This document shows positions 44,489 to 53,571 of a stretch of DNA of 64,000 nucleotides, in pieces. The DNA comes from Bacteroidia bacterium (GTDB lineage Bacteria > Bacteroidota > Bacteroidia > B-17B0 > Aurantibacillaceae), in NCBI GenBank assembly GCA_016787445.1, contig JAEUTQ010000021.1:1-64000 (forward strand), read 5' to 3'. A model generated the notes under the pieces. That model was not told where the DNA came from, did no database searches, and saw only the letters and a program-made list of their open reading frames with translations. Every line of letters begins with the position of its first letter. Position 1 is the first letter of the stretch. A program made the translations under genes and the position numbers.

Positions 44489-45555
44489 AACAAGCTCATT
44501 TGAATATCTCCGGCTTTATAATTAAAAGCGGAAGTGTTGAATTCAAATTTTAATTCTTCTTTCATAAATCTCAGTTTAGACAAACGAAACAATTGTCTCA
44601 CACTTTCCGCCATATGGCCTTGTCCGCGCATACGAACACCAAATCTTGAATCTTTCACATCACCATCGTGCGCTTCACAAATTTGATTCCACACTTTATC
44701 GGCGCGGTCGGGAAAATTTTTAATAAGCCAGTCTTTTAACACAGGACCAATCGCACCATTTAATCTCACCATGGTGTAACCTGCAAACTTTGCACCTGAT
44801 TTTGCAGCGAGCTCCATCACTTCAGGAATACAATGATTATTGATACCCGGAATAACAGGCGCAATCATCACTCCACACGGAATGTTGTGTGCACTTAAAA
44901 CTGCCAATGCTTTAAAACGATTTTTATACGTTGATGTTCTAGGTTCTAATTTTTGTCGGATCGCTTCATCAGTTCCCGTAATCGAAATCATTACGGATAC
45001 AAGATTATGTTTTGCGAGTTCGGAAAGAATATCCAAATCGCGCAACACTAATGCGTTTTTCGTGATGATTCCAACCGGATGTTTAAACTTTAAACAAGTC
45101 TGCAAAATGCGACGTGTAATCTCTAATTCTTTTTCGATAGGCTGATAACAATCTGTATTCCCTGAAAGCATAATAGCGGAGGGCTTCCATTTTTTGCTGC
45201 TGAATTGTTTTTCCAAAACCTCAACCGCATTTTGTTTCACAATGATTTTCTGTTCAAAATCCAATCCCGCGCTATAGCCCCAATACTCATGCGTGTTGCG
45301 CGCGTAACAATACACGCAGCCATGCTCACAACCCTGATAAGGATTTACTGAATATTCACCAGGAATATCCGGACTATCCACTTTATTGATGATGGTTTTA
45401 GGATGCGTGCAAATAATTTCAGTTTTATGATTCACTAAAAATTCTTCATCCAGAACCTCTTTATATTCCTGAACGTATTGATGGCGGTTAAACTTATTAT
45501 GTGTGTTCAGTTGTGAGCCGCGCCCTTTGAAATATGTATCAGTAAGTTCCATCAT
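44485..45555 (-). CDS. Radical SAM protein (PA0069/SplB-like family)
   Basis: A 356-residue iron-sulfur enzyme. The radical SAM cluster motif CxxxCxxC is C76-C80-C83 in NPYQGCEHGCVYCYARNTHE. The EYWG segment, LSGNTDCYQPIEKELEITR and GVMIAPVIPGIN are typical of the PA0069 family, related to spore photoproduct lyase. The reaction is unknown. ATGs at 45553-45555 and 45550-45552 fit the family's N-terminus, and a -7 box lies 18 bases upstream (45574-45581); an extension to 45636 would cross both the promoter and a terminator. Confidence 0.88.
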   Translation of the reverse strand: MMELTDTYFKGRGSQLNTHNKFNRHQYVQEYKEVLDEEFLVNHKTEIICTHPKTIINKVDSPDIPGEYSVNPYQGCEHGCVYCYARNTHEYWGYSAGLDFEQKIIVKQNAVEVLEKQFSSKKWKPSAIMLSGNTDCYQPIEKELEITRRILQTCLKFKHPVGIITKNALVLRDLDILSELAKHNLVSVMISITGTDEAIRQKLEPRTSTYKNRFKALAVLSAHNIPCGVMIAPVIPGINNHCIPEVMELAAKSGAKFAGYTMVRLNGAIGPVLKDWLIKNFPDRADKVWNQICEAHDGDVKDSRFGVRMRGQGHMAESVRQLFRLSKLRFMKEELKFEFNTSAFNYKAGDIQMSLF

Positions 45556-45573
45556 AAGCAATAATTGATGAAA

Positions 45574-45581
45574 CAAAGTTA
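45574..45581 (-). promoter_or_regulatory. Predicted -7 box of the radical SAM gene
   Basis: Minus strand TAACTTTG, an exact TAnnTTTG match 18 bases before the ATG at 45555. Confidence 0.5.
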
Positions 45582-45627
45582 GCACGTAGCATAGCAATTG
45601 ATGGCTACAAATTGTAGCAAAACAAAA

Positions 45628-45650
45628 AAGCCCCATTTTTATAATGGGGC
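45628..45650 (-). terminator. Intrinsic terminator after the 45671-46753 cargo gene
   Basis: GCCCCATT (45630-45637) and AATGGGGC (45643-45650) form a perfect 8-bp stem with a 5-base loop; on the minus strand it is followed by six T. It also separates this gene from the radical SAM promoter. Confidence 0.9.
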
Positions 45651-45670
45651 TTCATTCTAAATTAAGCGAA

Positions 45671-46753
45671 TTACTGTTTAATTATTTTCTTTTTAAATGA
45701 GCCGGAAGACTGCGTCATCTGCAAATAATAAATACCTGAAGGAAGAGTGCTTAAATCCAACTCTTTCTCACCATCTTCAATATCTACATTCTTTACGATT
45801 CTTCCGAATACATCAAGTACCATTACTTCTCCTTTTTCTATTCCTGAAATTTTAATTTTACCGGTTGTAGGGTTAGGATATACAACTAAATTATCTTCCA
45901 TATTTAACTCATCATCAATTCCGGTACATGTGCTCAATACACTTACACTCTGAGAAACGGTACACCCAAAGCCATCTTTCAAGGTTGCGATATATAATCC
46001 GGGTGTGCATGCCAAAAACGCTCCATTTGCAGGTGTTGCGGTAGTTGAAGTTGTGACATTTGTCCACGTGTATGAAATTGGTGCAACTGAAGAGGTTGTT
46101 GTAATAGACATATTCAAACAAACCGTTAGACAACTAAGTGTGTACCCCATACTTGAAGACACAGACATTGTTGGTATAACAGTTGAACCTATTACCGAGA
46201 CAGTATTAGAGGTTGCACAGCCATTACTGCCATTTACAAAAACTACACTATAGGTGCCCATTGACTTAGCACTTAAAACTACTGGCGATGCAACCGGACT
46301 GTTATATAATGATCCTCCGGGATTAATCCAGTATCCTGTAACATTTGTTGTAGGACTTGATACAGCAGTAAATGTAACAGGAGGACCGTTGCAAATCAAA
46401 GTTCCTATCAGCGGACTTACTGTAACTGTTGGTGCAACCGTATTTGAACTCAAACTTATTTGCTGTGTGCTAATACATGTTGAGGCAGGACTAGATGCCA
46501 AAACCGTATAAGTATTAGAACCTGTAGGCGCTGTTCCATTTATGGTTGCACCTGTTGCTGTTCCTGTAGTGGCACTCACCCAGGTAAATGTTACATTCGA
46601 CAAAGTTGAAGAATTTGCAGCTGTAAGAATTACGGAAGCGGGATTACAACCTACTACTGTACCCTGAGGCGTGCTGATAATAAATGTCGGACATTGGGCA
46701 TTTACTTTTGTAAATAATAACACACCCATTAATAAACTGAAAATGTTTTTCAT
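45671..46753 (-). CDS. Secreted Ig-like repeat protein with type IX sorting domain
   Basis: A 360-residue exported protein. The signal peptide is MKNIFSLLMGVLLFTKVNAQ. Three successive Ig/SprB-like modules rich in Ser/Thr/Val follow: units such as TFTWVSATTGTATGATINGTAPTG, TVTVSPLIGTLICNGPPVTF and TYTWT-like repeats with paired cysteines (SCLTVCLN, FGCTVSQ). The type A sorting domain occupies the last about 75 residues (NLVVYPNPTTGKIKISGIEK ... LPSGIYYLQMTQSSGSFKKKIIKQ). Probably surface-exposed. It lies 21 bases after a lipoprotein gene and may be co-transcribed with it. Confidence 0.8.
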   Translation of the reverse strand: MKNIFSLLMGVLLFTKVNAQCPTFIISTPQGTVVGCNPASVILTAANSSTLSNVTFTWVSATTGTATGATINGTAPTGSNTYTVLASSPASTCISTQQISLSSNTVAPTVTVSPLIGTLICNGPPVTFTAVSSPTTNVTGYWINPGGSLYNSPVASPVVLSAKSMGTYSVVFVNGSNGCATSNTVSVIGSTVIPTMSVSSSMGYTLSCLTVCLNMSITTTSSVAPISYTWTNVTTSTTATPANGAFLACTPGLYIATLKDGFGCTVSQSVSVLSTCTGIDDELNMEDNLVVYPNPTTGKIKISGIEKGEVMVLDVFGRIVKNVDIEDGEKELDLSTLPSGIYYLQMTQSSGSFKKKIIKQ

Positions 46754-46774
46754 TTAAATTTTTTACTTAAAAAA

Positions 46775-47773
46775 TTAATACTTAGGTATCATACCGCGTA
46801 TACCCATATCCACCGGGAATTCTCCGGCATCGGGTTGGAAATATCCATCCAATACCATTTCCTTCCATTCGAAACTTTTGTTGGTAGATAATGATACTGT
46901 AATAATAACGTCGCTGGTTTCTGTTCCTGTTATAGTTAATGGCATTGTTAATCCGCCTACGCTATTAAAAAACTCACCGGTTACCAAACAACTTCCTGCC
47001 GGAATCGGAGAGGTGGCGCTGATTGGATTTACAACTGTTGTGCCTGCTGCTTGTCCATCGGTTGTATAACTAATGCTCGACATTTCAAATCCCCAATAAC
47101 CTTGCTTGTAATTACCATTAATGCCTAAGCTGGCAGTTGGCGTCATGGTCATGTTTTTAATTTTATACTGCGACATGTTGGTTTGAAATCCTACAAAAGA
47201 CGCGATAGTTCCCCACTGTGTTCCTGGTAAGGAGGTTGACTTAAAAGCTATGTCATAATTTTGATACGCTAAAGAAACACGTAACCACTGATAGCTTCCC
47301 GGCGTAATCTGACTGATTGGAACTTTATAAAAAATTTCACCATCACCCACTTGTATCGACTGACAATAAATGATTGAAGCGCTCGGAGAATTCGCTGAGG
47401 TTAGTCCGCAGTTAGTTTCAGGTGCTCTATATAAAACTTGTCCCCCGCCTACTTGAGTTGTACTGTTAGGAGCAATCTCAATATAGTGCGCCGACATTTT
47501 ATTAAACACAGGCGAAAAAGCTGCATTACCTGAAGGTATAGTTGAGGGAGCTCCGAAATTATCTAAGCGCGCTTGTGTTGAATCAAACTTAAATTTAAAT
47601 ACTAGGAATGGTCCCGTTTGAGAAGTGGTAAAAACCGTGCTTGGTGAAGTACAAGATGCAGGCGGACAATTACTCGTTGGTGGTTCAGGAGTAGGTTCCG
47701 GTTCACTCTTGGTATCTTTTTTACAGGAAACAACGGCTAAAGCCAAAAGGGAAAACAAAAGAATTTTTTTCAT
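46775..47773 (-). CDS. Lipoprotein of unknown function (distantly MbnP-like?)
   Basis: A 332-residue predicted lipoprotein: MKKILLFSLLALAVVSC, then a flexible KKDTKSEPEPTPEPPTSNCPP linker. The mature domain begins FLVFKFKFDSTQARLDNFG and includes SAHYIEIAPNSTTQVGGGQVL and several Cys/aromatic segments. The opening F-x-F-x-F strand and the description-like loops faintly recall MbnP proteins, but I would not assign that family on sequence alone. It lies upstream of a type IX cargo gene on the same strand, 21 bases apart, so the two may act together at the cell surface. Confidence 0.5.
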   Translation of the reverse strand: MKKILLFSLLALAVVSCKKDTKSEPEPTPEPPTSNCPPASCTSPSTVFTTSQTGPFLVFKFKFDSTQARLDNFGAPSTIPSGNAAFSPVFNKMSAHYIEIAPNSTTQVGGGQVLYRAPETNCGLTSANSPSASIIYCQSIQVGDGEIFYKVPISQITPGSYQWLRVSLAYQNYDIAFKSTSLPGTQWGTIASFVGFQTNMSQYKIKNMTMTPTASLGINGNYKQGYWGFEMSSISYTTDGQAAGTTVVNPISATSPIPAGSCLVTGEFFNSVGGLTMPLTITGTETSDVIITVSLSTNKSFEWKEMVLDGYFQPDAGEFPVDMGIRGMIPKY

Positions 47774-47821
47774 TTTAAAAGTATAATTGAATAAACGTAA
47801 ATTTAACCAAATTTTTTGATT

Positions 47822-48274
47822 ATGCGATTAGTCATTCAGAGAGTAAGTAAAGCTTCCGTAACAATAAACGGCGCTATATATTCTTCCATTCAAAACGGCT
47901 TAATGGTTTTAATGGGGATTGAAGATGCCGACGATGATAAAGATATAGAATGGCTGGTTCAGAAAATGGTGAATATGCGCATCTTTTCGGATGCAGAAGG
48001 TAAAATGAATTTAAGTGTGAAAGATGTAAATGGAGATGTTTTATTAGTGAGTCAGTTTACTTTACACGCCTCCACACAAAAAGGAAATCGACCTTCTTTT
48101 ATAAAAGCGGCACGTCCTGAAAAAGCCATTCCGCTTTACGAAGCTTTCATTAAAAAAACAGAAACTGAATTAGGAAAAAAATGCGCGACCGGTGAATTCG
48201 GTGCCGACATGAAAGTGGAATTAATCAACGATGGTCCGGTGACGATTGTAATTGATAGTAAGAGTAAGGAATAA
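47822..48274 (+). CDS. dtd: D-aminoacyl-tRNA deacylase
   Basis: A 150-residue enzyme that hydrolyses D-amino acids mischarged on tRNA. Both signature motifs are present: SQFTLHAST (catalytic site, about 78-86) and NDGPVTIVID near the C-terminus (the cross-subunit NxGPVT/P motif). N-terminal MRLVIQRVSKASVTING is typical. The ATG at 47822 is chosen over an upstream TTG at 47816. Its TAA directly abuts the stop codon of the convergent sigma-factor gene (TAATTA at 48272-48277). Confidence 0.96.
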   Translation: MRLVIQRVSKASVTINGAIYSSIQNGLMVLMGIEDADDDKDIEWLVQKMVNMRIFSDAEGKMNLSVKDVNGDVLLVSQFTLHASTQKGNRPSFIKAARPEKAIPLYEAFIKKTETELGKKCATGEFGADMKVELINDGPVTIVIDSKSKE

Positions 48275-49141
48275 TTATCCCAAATAAGCCTTCAGTAATT
48301 TGCTTCTGGAACCATGCTTTAATCGGCGTACTGCTTTCTCTTTTATTTGACGCACGCGTTCACGTGTTAAATCAAATTTTTCGCCGATCTCTTCCAAAGA
48401 ATGTGCATGTCCTCCGCTCAATCCAAAATATAATCTTACCACATCGGCTTCTCTTCCTGTTAAAGTAGAGAGCGCGCGCTCTATTTCCTTTCTTAAACTC
48501 TCACTAATTAATTCCTTATCCGGACTAATCACGCTTGGGTTTTCCAACAAATCATACATCGTGCCGCCATCTTCTCCGTTACTTAAAGGAGCATCCATAC
48601 TTAAATGACGGTTATTGTTTTTAAGCGTGTCCATAATATCTCCCGGTAACATATCCAAAGCCTCAGCCACTTCATCATAACTTGGCTCGCGCTCCAAATC
48701 TTGCTCTAATTTAGAATACGTTTTATTGATTTTATTGATAGCACCAATTTTATTAAGAGGTAAACGCACAATACGACTTTGTTCAGCCAATGCCTGTAAA
48801 ATACTCTGACGAATCCACCACACCGCGTAAGAAATAAATTTAAATCCGCGTGTTTCATCAAAACGTTGTGCAGCTTTTATTAAACCCAAATTTCCTTCGT
48901 TAATTAAATCAGGCAGACTTAATCCCTGGTTTTGGTATTGCTTAGAAACCGATACCACGAAACGCAGATTGGATTTTACCAATTTATCCAATGCTCTTTG
49001 ATCACCCGCCTTGATTTTTCGAGCCAAATCCACCTCTTCATCGGCCGTTATTAATTCAACTTTGCCAATGTCCTGTAAATACATATCAAGGGATGCAGTT
49101 TCACGATTCGTGATTTGCTTGGTAATCTTAAGCTGACGCAT
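48275..49141 (-). CDS. rpoD: Primary RNA polymerase sigma factor (RpoD/SigA)
   Basis: A 288-residue sigma-70 factor without region 1.1, the normal size for Bacteroidota. Visible parts are region 1.2 ([18 protein letters not shown]), region 2 ([42 protein letters not shown] and the -10-binding [14 protein letters not shown]), region 3 and region 4 with [26 protein letters not shown]. It should recognise the TAnnTTTG promoters found throughout the window. The start is ATG at 49139-49141; a near-perfect 12-bp inverted repeat lies 38 bases upstream. Confidence 0.96.
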   Translation of the reverse strand: MRQLKITKQITNRETASLDMYLQDIGKVELITADEEVDLARKIKAGDQRALDKLVKSNLRFVVSVSKQYQNQGLSLPDLINEGNLGLIKAAQRFDETRGFKFISYAVWWIRQSILQALAEQSRIVRLPLNKIGAINKINKTYSKLEQDLEREPSYDEVAEALDMLPGDIMDTLKNNNRHLSMDAPLSNGEDGGTMYDLLENPSVISPDKELISESLRKEIERALSTLTGREADVVRLYFGLSGGHAHSLEEIGEKFDLTRERVRQIKEKAVRRLKHGSRSKLLKAYLG

Positions 49142-49178
49142 TTGGTTTGATTTTTATAGGTTTAACTCTATTTATTAC

Positions 49179-49224
49179 GTTAAAATCCGGCGATGGTTAC
49201 ATAAATAATTAACCGGTTTTTAAC
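49179..49224. promoter_or_regulatory. Inverted repeat between rpoD and recN
   Basis: GTTAAAATCCGG (49179-49190) and CCGGTTTTTAAC (49213-49224) are reverse complements at 11 of 12 positions, with a 22-base centre. It lies 37 bases upstream of the rpoD start and 97 bases upstream of recN. No TAnnTTTG box was found for either gene, so this may be a regulator site or a large hairpin in the rpoD leader. Confidence 0.5.
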
Positions 49225-49321
49225 AAAATGAGCCAAGCCCTACCTTATCTGAGTAAAATAAAACATAGTGTTAATAATATCCCTTGCCGAAAATGGCTAA
49301 TATTTCTGAACTTTAGCCGAA

Positions 49322-50980
49322 ATGCTTAAGAAATTAAACATCAGTAATTACGCTCTCATTGAAGAGGTAAAAGTGAATTTTCCTGTAAATCTGGCTATTG
49401 TAACCGGCGAAACCGGTGCCGGTAAATCCATTTTTCTGGAAGCCTTATCGCTTGTTTTGGGGGCTCGCGCCGATGTTGGAGTTTTACAGGATAAGAAAAA
49501 GAAATGCGTGGTTGAAGCTGAATTCGACTTAAAAAATTACAAGCTCAATGATTTTTTTGAAAGCAATGAGCTCGATTACGAAGATATCTCCATTTTAAGA
49601 AGAGAAATAAATCCGGAGGGGAAATCGCGTGCCTTCATTAATGACACACCGGTAAATATTACCGTTTTAAAACAGTTAGGGGAAAAATTGGTGGATGTTC
49701 ATTCGCAACACGAAACATTGATGTTGAATGAAAGCGTTTTTCAGTTTGATGTTATCGACAGCGTAGCCGGAACTCATTCCATTTTTCAGCAATACAAAAA
49801 ACAATTCGCTGCTTTTAATCAGAAGAAAAAACAATTAAACGCTTTAGAAGAACAGGAAGCGCAGGCCAAAAAAGATTTGGATTACTATCAGTTTCTTTTT
49901 AATGAATTAGAAGAAATCACCATTGAAGTCGGTGATTTAAAAAAACTGGAAGAAGAAAGCGCTTCACTTGAAAACGCTGAAAACATTAAATCGGGACTTT
50001 TAAAATCGGCTGCTCTTATTTCGGAAGAAGAAAGCAATATTTTATCCGCATTAGCTTTAGTGAAACAACAACTCAATCAGTTGTCGAAATTTGGCGATAC
50101 CTATAAAACCTTGTTTGAAAAAGCGAATGGTTTATATCTGGAATTGAAAGAATTTTCGAATGATATTTTAGATACTGAATCCGGAATCAATTACAATCCT
50201 GCTAAACTGGAAGAAGTAAATTCTAAACTCGATAAACTTAACCGTCTTCTTAAAAAACATAACGCCAAATCGGAAGAGGAATTAATCAGCATTAAATCTG
50301 AGATAGAAGAAAAACTTCAAAAGTTCGGATCACTGGAACATGAAATAGAAAAAGTGCGTAAAGAAATTGATTTGCTGAAAAAAGATTTACAGCAAATTGC
50401 CGTTGACTTAAACAAAAAACGCAACGCTTCCATTCCATCGCTTGAAAAAGAAATTAAATCCATACTTTCCAATTTAAGTATGCCCAATGCAAATTTTAAA
50501 GTGGAATTAGAGCTTACTCAAGATTTCAATGCCTACGGATTAAATCAGATTAAATTTTTATTCAGCGCCAATAAAGGAAGTGATTTTAAAGAATTACACA
50601 AGGTAGCTTCCGGCGGGGAATTATCGCGTTTAATGTTGAGTATTAAGTCTATCATGGCAGCGAAAAAAGCATTACCAACAATTATTTTTGACGAGATTGA
50701 CACGGGTGTAAGTGGCGATGTGGCTGATAAAATCGGACAAATCTTAGTGGAGATGAGTGAAAAAATGCAAGTGATAAGCATTACACATTTACCTCAAATC
50801 GCCAGCAAAGGGCAATTCCATTTGTTTGTCTATAAGAATGACCAAAAAGATAAAACCATCTCTCACATTAAACAATTAAGTAAAGATGAGCGTGTGGTAG
50901 AAATTGCGAAGATGCTAAGCACAAGTAATCCGAGTGCATCGGCCATTAAGAATGCGAAAGACCTCTTGAATCAGAACTAA
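49322..50980 (+). CDS. recN: DNA repair protein RecN
   Basis: A 552-residue SMC-like ATPase for double-strand-break repair. Walker A GETGAGKS is at 29-36 and a Q-loop region (DVHSQHETLML) near 130. A central coiled coil (about 150-370, very rich in Glu/Lys/Leu) follows, with the ABC signature KVASGGELSRLMLSIKSI and Walker B TIIFDEIDTGVSGDVADKIG. The start is ATG at 49322. It is divergent from rpoD; a recognisable SOS box was not found. Confidence 0.96.
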   Translation: MLKKLNISNYALIEEVKVNFPVNLAIVTGETGAGKSIFLEALSLVLGARADVGVLQDKKKKCVVEAEFDLKNYKLNDFFESNELDYEDISILRREINPEGKSRAFINDTPVNITVLKQLGEKLVDVHSQHETLMLNESVFQFDVIDSVAGTHSIFQQYKKQFAAFNQKKKQLNALEEQEAQAKKDLDYYQFLFNELEEITIEVGDLKKLEEESASLENAENIKSGLLKSAALISEEESNILSALALVKQQLNQLSKFGDTYKTLFEKANGLYLELKEFSNDILDTESGINYNPAKLEEVNSKLDKLNRLLKKHNAKSEEELISIKSEIEEKLQKFGSLEHEIEKVRKEIDLLKKDLQQIAVDLNKKRNASIPSLEKEIKSILSNLSMPNANFKVELELTQDFNAYGLNQIKFLFSANKGSDFKELHKVASGGELSRLMLSIKSIMAAKKALPTIIFDEIDTGVSGDVADKIGQILVEMSEKMQVISITHLPQIASKGQFHLFVYKNDQKDKTISHIKQLSKDERVVEIAKMLSTSNPSASAIKNAKDLLNQN

Positions 50981-51009
50981 TATGAACTTTTAAGAAATCA
51001 GAATAATAG

Positions 51010-51017
51010 TATATTTG
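51010..51017 (+). promoter_or_regulatory. Predicted -7 box of fabI
   Basis: TATATTTG, an exact TAnnTTTG match ending 19 bases before the fabI ATG. No -33 TTG at the usual spacing. Confidence 0.5.
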
Positions 51018-51036
51018 TACAACTAAAAAACACATT

Positions 51037-51849
51037 ATGGCATACAATTTATTAAAAGGCAAACGTGGCATTATTACCGGTGCATTAGATGAAAACTCCA
51101 TTGCTTGGAAAGTTGCACAACGTTGTCACGATGAAGGCGCCACCTTTACATTAACCAATGCTCCTATTGCGATGCGTATGGGCGAGATTAATAAACTGGC
51201 GGAAAATACCGGTTCAAAAATCATTCCTGCCGATGCAACCAATATGGATGATTTAAATAAACTTTATACTGAGAGTATGGATGTTTTAGGAGGGAAAATT
51301 GATTTTGTACTCCACTCTATCGGTATGAGCGTAAACATCCGCAAAAACATTCCGTATACCGAATTGAATTACGATTTTTATAATAAAGGCATTGATGTAT
51401 CCGCTTTATCATTTCATAAAATGTTAGCAGCTGCACATAAATTAGATGCTTTAAACGAGCACGCTTCTGTAGTTGCGTTAAGTTATATCGCGGCGCAAAA
51501 AGCCTATCCGTTTTATACTGACATGGCCGACATTAAAGCAATGTTAGAAAGTATTGCGCGCACATTTGGTTACCATTATGGTAAACAAAAGAAAGTTCGT
51601 ATCAATACGGTTTCTCAATCTCCTACTAAAACAACAGCGGGTAGCGGTATTAAAGGATTCAGTGAGTTCTATGATTTTGCTGAAGCGCAATCACCATTAG
51701 GAAATGCAAGCGCTGATGACTGTGCTAATTTCTGTGTGAGCCTATTCTCTGATTTAACCCGTATGGTTACCATGCAAAACTTATACCACGATGGCGGTTA
51801 CAGCACAACCGGTGTTAGTCAGGAACAATTAAACATGATCAGTAAATAA
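51037..51849 (+). CDS. fabI: Enoyl-[acyl-carrier-protein] reductase (NADH) FabI
   Basis: A 270-residue short-chain-dehydrogenase-fold enzyme that performs the last reduction of each fatty-acid elongation cycle. N-terminal cofactor loop GKRGIITGALDENSIAW (FabI-type), VLHSIGMS near 92, and the catalytic Tyr160-x6-Lys167 pair in YPFYTDMADIKAML, with Y150 as the second tyrosine. The C-terminal substrate loop TTAGSGIKGF is present. It stands alone, with its own promoter and a strong terminator at 51874-51897. Confidence 0.95.
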   Translation: MAYNLLKGKRGIITGALDENSIAWKVAQRCHDEGATFTLTNAPIAMRMGEINKLAENTGSKIIPADATNMDDLNKLYTESMDVLGGKIDFVLHSIGMSVNIRKNIPYTELNYDFYNKGIDVSALSFHKMLAAAHKLDALNEHASVVALSYIAAQKAYPFYTDMADIKAMLESIARTFGYHYGKQKKVRINTVSQSPTKTTAGSGIKGFSEFYDFAEAQSPLGNASADDCANFCVSLFSDLTRMVTMQNLYHDGGYSTTGVSQEQLNMISK

Positions 51850-51873
51850 TTACTGACCCTATAAATTAAGAAG

Positions 51874-51897
51874 ACCCCGTTTATACGGGGTTTTTTT
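51874..51897 (+). terminator. Intrinsic terminator of fabI
   Basis: ACCCCGT (51874-51880), loop TTAT and ACGGGGT (51885-51891), followed by a run of T to 51897. 24 bases after the fabI stop. Confidence 0.93.
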
Positions 51898-51973
51898 ATA
51901 TACTAAATCTTTGATTTGTACGTTAAGCTTTTTGAGAGTACATTTATATTAACTTGTTTGAGTTTATCGAACT

Positions 51974-53482
51974 ATGAATATTTATTCGCAAAAACAAAAA
52001 TGGAAGTGGCTACTTTTTGTAGTGGCTATCCTCATTGTTTTTACCTCCTTGTGGTACACTAATAACTTGGTGCGGAGAATTGCGGATGATGAAAAAGCCA
52101 AAGTGAAATTGTGGGCACAGGCGGTTGAGAAAAAAGCGAACCTTATTCGTTTCACCAATGATTTATTCACAAAAATAAAATTAGAAGAAAGAAAAAAAGC
52201 AGAGTTATATGCTGAGGCGACAAAGCAATTAGCCGGCATGAGTTACAACAGTGATATTTCATTCGTATTAAAAGTACTACAGGATAATACAACCGTTCCT
52301 GTAATTTTAACCGATGAAGAGGGCAGAATATCAGCCAGCAGAAATTTAGATTCTCTAAGGGAAAACGACACCGCTTACGTACGAGAACAATTGAATTTAA
52401 TGAAAGAAAGTTATGCGCCGGTTGTCATTAATACTTACAAAACACACAAGAATTTTCTTTACTACAAAGACAGTAAAGTATTCTCGGATATTAAATTGGT
52501 GTTTGATAAATTAACTTTATCGTTTCTGGATGAGGTAACGGTAAACACCGCTGACGTTCCCGTTATTTTCACTGATTCCAGCAAAACTGTGGTGTTACAA
52601 AAAAACAATAAAATTGATTCCATTTCCATTTTACCACAAAATTTAAAAGCCACTCTTGATAAACTATCTCAACAAAATCCGCCAATTGCCATTGACCTCG
52701 GCGATGGTTATACAAAATATGTTTTCTACGCCGAATCGGAGTTGCTTACTACGTTGAAATATTATCCATACGTTCAGTTTGGAGTCATCGGCTTGTTTTT
52801 ATTGATTGCCTACATTTTATTTAGTACCGCACGCAAAGCAGAACAAGATCAGGTGTGGGTAGGTATGAGTAAAGAAACCGCGCATCAATTAGGAACACCT
52901 TTATCTTCTTTAATCGGCTGGAATGAACATTTACGGAGTATTGGTGTCGACGAAAGTATCGTGAATGAAATGAATCGTGATATCAGGCGATTAAACACGA
53001 TTACTGATCGCTTTTCGAAAATCGGCTCTCAACCAACATTGCAAGATGAAAACATCTGTACGGTTATTCAGAACGCCACTGACTATTTAAAACAACGTAC
53101 TTCCAAAAATGTAAAGTATGAAGTAATTGTGCCGCAGAAAGAAGTGCATGTGCAACTATCAGTTCCTTTATTTGAATGGGTCATTGAAAATCTCTGTAAA
53201 AATGCGGTTGATGCCATGGATGGTAAGGGACAAATTACCGTACTGGTGGAAGAAATCCCCGAAGGTATTGCCATTGATATTTCTGATACGGGTAAAGGCA
53301 TTCCGAAATCAAAATTCAAAACAGTTTTTGAGCCGGGCTATACAACTAAACAACGTGGTTGGGGACTTGGACTTTCCCTATGTAAAAGAATAATCGAAAA
53401 CTATCATAAAGGTAAAATTTACGTTTTACGCAGTGAACCAAACAGCGGAACTACTTTTAGAATTCTCCTAAACAGATTTTAG
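51974..53482 (+). CDS. Membrane sensor histidine kinase
   Basis: A 502-residue two-pass kinase. TM1 is at about 10-29, a sensor region of about 230 residues faces the periplasm, and TM2 is at about 264-285. The dimerisation/phosphoacceptor helix has His303 in SKETAHQLGTPLSSLIGW, with Gln in the position after His where most HisKA kinases have Glu or Asp. The ATPase domain has the N box (ENLCKNAVDAM), G1 (DTGKGIP) and G2 (GWGLGLSLCKRI). No response regulator is adjacent. A second kinase gene follows 89 bases later with its own promoter. Confidence 0.9.
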   Translation: MNIYSQKQKWKWLLFVVAILIVFTSLWYTNNLVRRIADDEKAKVKLWAQAVEKKANLIRFTNDLFTKIKLEERKKAELYAEATKQLAGMSYNSDISFVLKVLQDNTTVPVILTDEEGRISASRNLDSLRENDTAYVREQLNLMKESYAPVVINTYKTHKNFLYYKDSKVFSDIKLVFDKLTLSFLDEVTVNTADVPVIFTDSSKTVVLQKNNKIDSISILPQNLKATLDKLSQQNPPIAIDLGDGYTKYVFYAESELLTTLKYYPYVQFGVIGLFLLIAYILFSTARKAEQDQVWVGMSKETAHQLGTPLSSLIGWNEHLRSIGVDESIVNEMNRDIRRLNTITDRFSKIGSQPTLQDENICTVIQNATDYLKQRTSKNVKYEVIVPQKEVHVQLSVPLFEWVIENLCKNAVDAMDGKGQITVLVEEIPEGIAIDISDTGKGIPKSKFKTVFEPGYTTKQRGWGLGLSLCKRIIENYHKGKIYVLRSEPNSGTTFRILLNRF

Positions 53483-53506
53483 TGCTGTTAAAATGCAAAG
53501 TTTATC

Positions 53507-53536
53507 TTGCATTTCATATGAATTTTCTTATTTTTG
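53507..53536 (+). promoter_or_regulatory. Predicted promoter of the GAF histidine kinase
   Basis: TTG (53507-53509), a 19-base spacer and TATTTTTG (53529-53536): an exact match to the Bacteroidota consensus, 35 bases before the ATG at 53572. Confidence 0.65.
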
Positions 53537-53571
53537 ATTAGCCTCTCGTTGAATTATTTCATCGTTTATTT

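Noticed and set aside
46775-47773. Firm MbnP-family assignment for the lipoprotein
   Set aside because: Only the first strand pattern is suggestive; without a profile search this is too weak to state.
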